From Metabacillus sp. FJAT-52054 (GTDB taxonomy: Bacteria > Bacillota > Bacilli > Bacillales > Bacillaceae), in the NCBI RefSeq assembly GCF_037201815.1, contig NZ_CP147407.1, forward strand, positions 1,116,001 through 1,180,000: 64,000 nucleotides of DNA. Reading direction: 5' to 3'. This document shows, one piece after another, positions 61,660 through 64,000 of this stretch (within the stretch, counting starts at the first letter, position 1; each line of letters begins with the position of its first letter). Under the pieces are notes generated by a model. It made no database searches, was not told the DNA's origin, and saw only the letters and a program-made list of their open reading frames with translations. The translations under genes and the position numbers were made by a program.

Positions 61660-64000
61660 ATGACAATCCGGTTTATGGCGGGACGCTCCGGCAGCGGCAA
61701 AACCACAATGATCCTGAACGAAATTAGAGAAAAGCTGAATGAGCAGCCGGACGGTCCGCCGATCCTTTTTCTTGTACCTGATCAGATGACATTTGCCATG
61801 GAGTATGAGCTTGCCCGCACTCCGGGATTGAGCGGAATGATCCGGGCTCAGGTATTTAGTTTTTCACGGCTTAGCTTAAGAATCCTCCAGGAAACGTCAG
61901 GCGCGGCAAGGCAGCCGATTACATCAACTGGTGTCCAGATGATGCTGAGGAAGATTATAGAAGATGAAAAACAGAACTTTAAAGTGTATGGAAAAGCCAG
62001 TGATAAGACCGGTTTTATTCAGCATGTAGAAGCGATGATTACGGAATTCAAACGATACAGCATAAACCCGGCTGAACTGCTTGGGCAGATCCAAGCGATT
62101 CAAAAACAGATGAATGAAAAGGAAAGAGTTCTTTCAGGAAAGCTTGAGGACTTGCATGCCATTTATGAACGGCTTGAAGAAGCGCTCACGGGCCGGTATG
62201 TAGACGCCGAGGATACGCTCGGAATGCTTTCGGAACGAATTCCCGAATCCTCCTATCTTGAAAAAGCAGAGATTTACATAGATGGTTTTCATCATTTCAC
62301 GCCAATGGAAATGGAGGCGGTGAAAAGCCTTCTCGCAAAAGCAGCCCGGGTAACCGTCAGCATTACGGCGGATAAATTGTTTGACAGGCATTTGCCGCAT
62401 GAGCTGCATTTGTTCCGGATGACAGGGATGACATACACCCAATTCAAGAAAATGGCCGAGGATCTTCACATTGAAACTGAGGAACCGGTCTTGCTGAATG
62501 AGCTTCCAAGATTCATCGGTTCTCCCTCTCTTCAGCACTTGGAGCAAAATTATGATTCAAGGCCATCACAGCCATTCAAAGGGCTGACGGACATCTCCAT
62601 CTGCCAGGCGGCAAGCCACCGTGCGGAAATAGAAGGAATTGCCCGCCGGATTCAGGAGCACGTCAGGAAAAGGGGAGCCCGTTTCCGGGACACAGCGATT
62701 TTACTGCGCCATCCATCCAGCTATCATGATTTAATTGAACAGGTATTTACAGATTATGAGATTCCTTTTTTCATAGATCAAAAACGTTCCATGCTTCATC
62801 ACCCTCTTGTAGAATTGATCCGGTCTTCCCTGGAGGCTGTTACGGGCAGCTTTCGATACGAAGCGATGTTCCGTACGATAAAAACGGATCTGCTGTTTCC
62901 AGCGGGAGCGGATAAACGTTCCTTAAGAGAAGAGATGGATCTACTCGAAAACTATGTGCTTGCACATGGCATAAACGGGTCAAGATGGACCTCCGAAAAA
63001 AGGTGGATTTACAGAAGGTTCCGTTCCCTGGAGGGCGGAAACGCAGTGACGGATGAAGAACTGAACAAGGAAGAACAAATCAACCGGCTGAAGGAGCTTG
63101 CTGCGAAGCCCCTTAAAGAACTGGCTGCGGGGCTCAAAAAAGCAAAAACGGGAGTACAGAAGGCAGGGGCTTTGTTTTTGTTCCTTGAAAATCTTGAAAT
63201 TCCTGCGAAGCTCGAAGAACTTAAACAAGAGGCAGAATTGGCCGGGGGTCTTATCGAGGTCCGGGAGCATTCCCAAGTTTGGGATGCGGTGATTGGTCTG
63301 CTGGATGAATTTGCAGAAATGATCGGAAATCACCCCATATCCTCGGCGCAGTTTACGGAAATGATGGATACCGGTTTGGAAAGCTTAAAGTTTTCTCTTG
63401 TTCCTCCGGCGATAGATCAGGTCCTGATCGGGGATATGGAACGTTCCCGGTTTTACGGATTGAAGCATACATTCGTGGCCGGTGCAAATGATGGGGTTAT
63501 TCCAGCAAGACCGGCGGAGGATGGCATACTCTCGGATGAGGACCGCGAGCTTCTTGAACAGAACGGGGCTGCAATGGCGCCGTCAGCAAGACAGCAGCTG
63601 CTGGATGAAAATTTCATAATTTATATGGCGCTCGCGAGCGGATCGGAGCACCTGTCTGTTTCGTATCCATCGGCGGATCCGGAAGGGAAGACGCTGCTGC
63701 CTTCTATTTTAATTAGCCGTCTGGAGGAACTTTTTCCGGATGCGGTGAAGGAGTGGTTTGTAAATGAACCGGAATCACTCGAGGAGCATGAACAGTTATC
63801 CTTTATGCCGAACAAATCTGTTGCACTGACATACTTAAGCTCTCAGCTGCAGACGTGGAAGAAGCAATATCCGGTGCATGACAGCTGGTGGGATGCTTAC
63901 AATTATTTGATTGAGCACGATCAGAGCGGCAATGTGGAGATGGTCATCGGAAGCCTGTTTTATAAGAATCAGGCAAAGCCGTTGAAGCAGGCTGTCACAA
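61660..64000 (+). CDS. addB: Helicase-nuclease subunit AddB (start only, cut by window end)
   Basis: The frame runs open from the ATG at 61660 to the end of the window, about 780 residues of an expected roughly 1160. Walker A GRSGSGKT at 8-15, FLVPDQMTFAMEYELA near 36 and FSFSRLSLRIL near 67 match AddB; YIDGFHHFTPMEME (near 206) is the helicase motif region. AddAB degrades double-strand ends and loads RecA. AAAAGGAGG is 8 bases before the ATG. addA should follow outside the window. Confidence 0.95.
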   Translation, partial: MTIRFMAGRSGSGKTTMILNEIREKLNEQPDGPPILFLVPDQMTFAMEYELARTPGLSGMIRAQVFSFSRLSLRILQETSGAARQPITSTGVQMMLRKIIEDEKQNFKVYGKASDKTGFIQHVEAMITEFKRYSINPAELLGQIQAIQKQMNEKERVLSGKLEDLHAIYERLEEALTGRYVDAEDTLGMLSERIPESSYLEKAEIYIDGFHHFTPMEMEAVKSLLAKAARVTVSITADKLFDRHLPHELHLFRMTGMTYTQFKKMAEDLHIETEEPVLLNELPRFIGSPSLQHLEQNYDSRPSQPFKGLTDISICQAASHRAEIEGIARRIQEHVRKRGARFRDTAILLRHPSSYHDLIEQVFTDYEIPFFIDQKRSMLHHPLVELIRSSLEAVTGSFRYEAMFRTIKTDLLFPAGADKRSLREEMDLLENYVLAHGINGSRWTSEKRWIYRRFRSLEGGNAVTDEELNKEEQINRLKELAAKPLKELAAGLKKAKTGVQKAGALFLFLENLEIPAKLEELKQEAELAGGLIEVREHSQVWDAVIGLLDEFAEMIGNHPISSAQFTEMMDTGLESLKFSLVPPAIDQVLIGDMERSRFYGLKHTFVAGANDGVIPARPAEDGILSDEDRELLEQNGAAMAPSARQQLLDENFIIYMALASGSEHLSVSYPSADPEGKTLLPSILISRLEELFPDAVKEWFVNEPESLEEHEQLSFMPNKSVALTYLSSQLQTWKKQYPVHDSWWDAYNYLIEHDQSGNVEMVIGSLFYKNQAKPLKQAVT

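Overview
The window looks like chromosomal DNA from an endospore-forming Bacillaceae bacterium, a Bacillus-type Firmicute of moderate GC. Ribosome binding sites are strong AGGAGG-type sequences and genes are tightly packed. Protein families and local gene order closely track the Bacillus subtilis yha/yhg/yhf region: yhaQP, yhaONM, yhaL, prsA, yhaJ, yhaI, scoC, yhaH, trpP, serC, hit, ecsABC, yhaA, hmoB, pbpF, hemEHY, yhgDE, yhfHI, lplJ, lcfB, yhfM, yhfN, comK, yhjDE, addB. I saw no tRNA, rRNA, prophage, insertion-sequence transposase or CRISPR. The identification rests on remembered family features, not on a search.

Layout. 1-6.2 kb: a GNAT acetyltransferase, then a five-gene fatty-acid beta-oxidation operon (acyl-CoA ligase, acyl-CoA dehydrogenase, 3-hydroxyacyl-CoA dehydrogenase, thiolase, enoyl-CoA hydratase) with a candidate CcpA (cre) site just before its first gene. 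6.2-16 kb: YhzC-like protein, the YhaQP exporter, small secreted and membrane proteins, a double GNAT protein, and the nuclease cluster yhaO-yhaN-yhaM plus yhaL. 16-24.5 kb: cold-shock protein, PrsA foldase, two 27-residue YjcZ-type peptides, a 0.9-kb tandem repeat, then yhaJ, yhaI, scoC, yhaH, trpP, serC and hit. 25-29 kb: ecsABC and an M20 amidohydrolase. 29-36 kb: haem degradation (hmoB), a class A PBP, and haem synthesis (hemEHY). 36-40.7 kb: the TetR regulator YhgD and its partner YhgE, with a matching operator before each, then a LacI-family regulator with its own promoter and operator. 40.8-43 kb: yhfH, yhfI, lplJ. 43-49 kb: a pyruvate-oxidase-like enzyme, an AT-rich block with a DUF3784 gene, an excalibur protein, and lcfB with an enoyl-CoA hydratase behind a perfect FadR-type operator. 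49.5-55.8 kb: YhfM-like lipoprotein, XRE-cupin regulator with azlCD, M48 protease, DUF2332 protein, two GNATs. 56-59 kb: glyoxylate shunt aceBA. 59.3-64 kb: IDEAL protein, comK, yhjD, yhjE and the start of addB (cut by the window end).

How it fits together. Two acyl-CoA ligases, a full beta-oxidation set and the glyoxylate shunt lie in one 60-kb stretch. The cell can probably grow on fatty acids, under FadR-type (lcfB) and possibly CcpA-type control. ScoC, ComK, PrsA, EcsAB, YhaL, PbpF and the YjcZ peptides point to transition-state, competence, secretion and sporulation physiology.

The least explained content is intergenic. There is a 102-bp tandem array built of 21-bp (two-helical-turn) subunits, and a second 21-bp array with a related core 40 kb away. 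There are two 183-bp MITE-like elements with 9-bp flanking direct repeats, a possible cargo-carrying relative of them, and two pairs of 127/128-bp units joined by a perfect palindrome. At the protein level the notable points are a ComK without the usual C-terminal tail and MecA-recognition motif, and a YhaN whose coiled-coil apex is a membrane hairpin.
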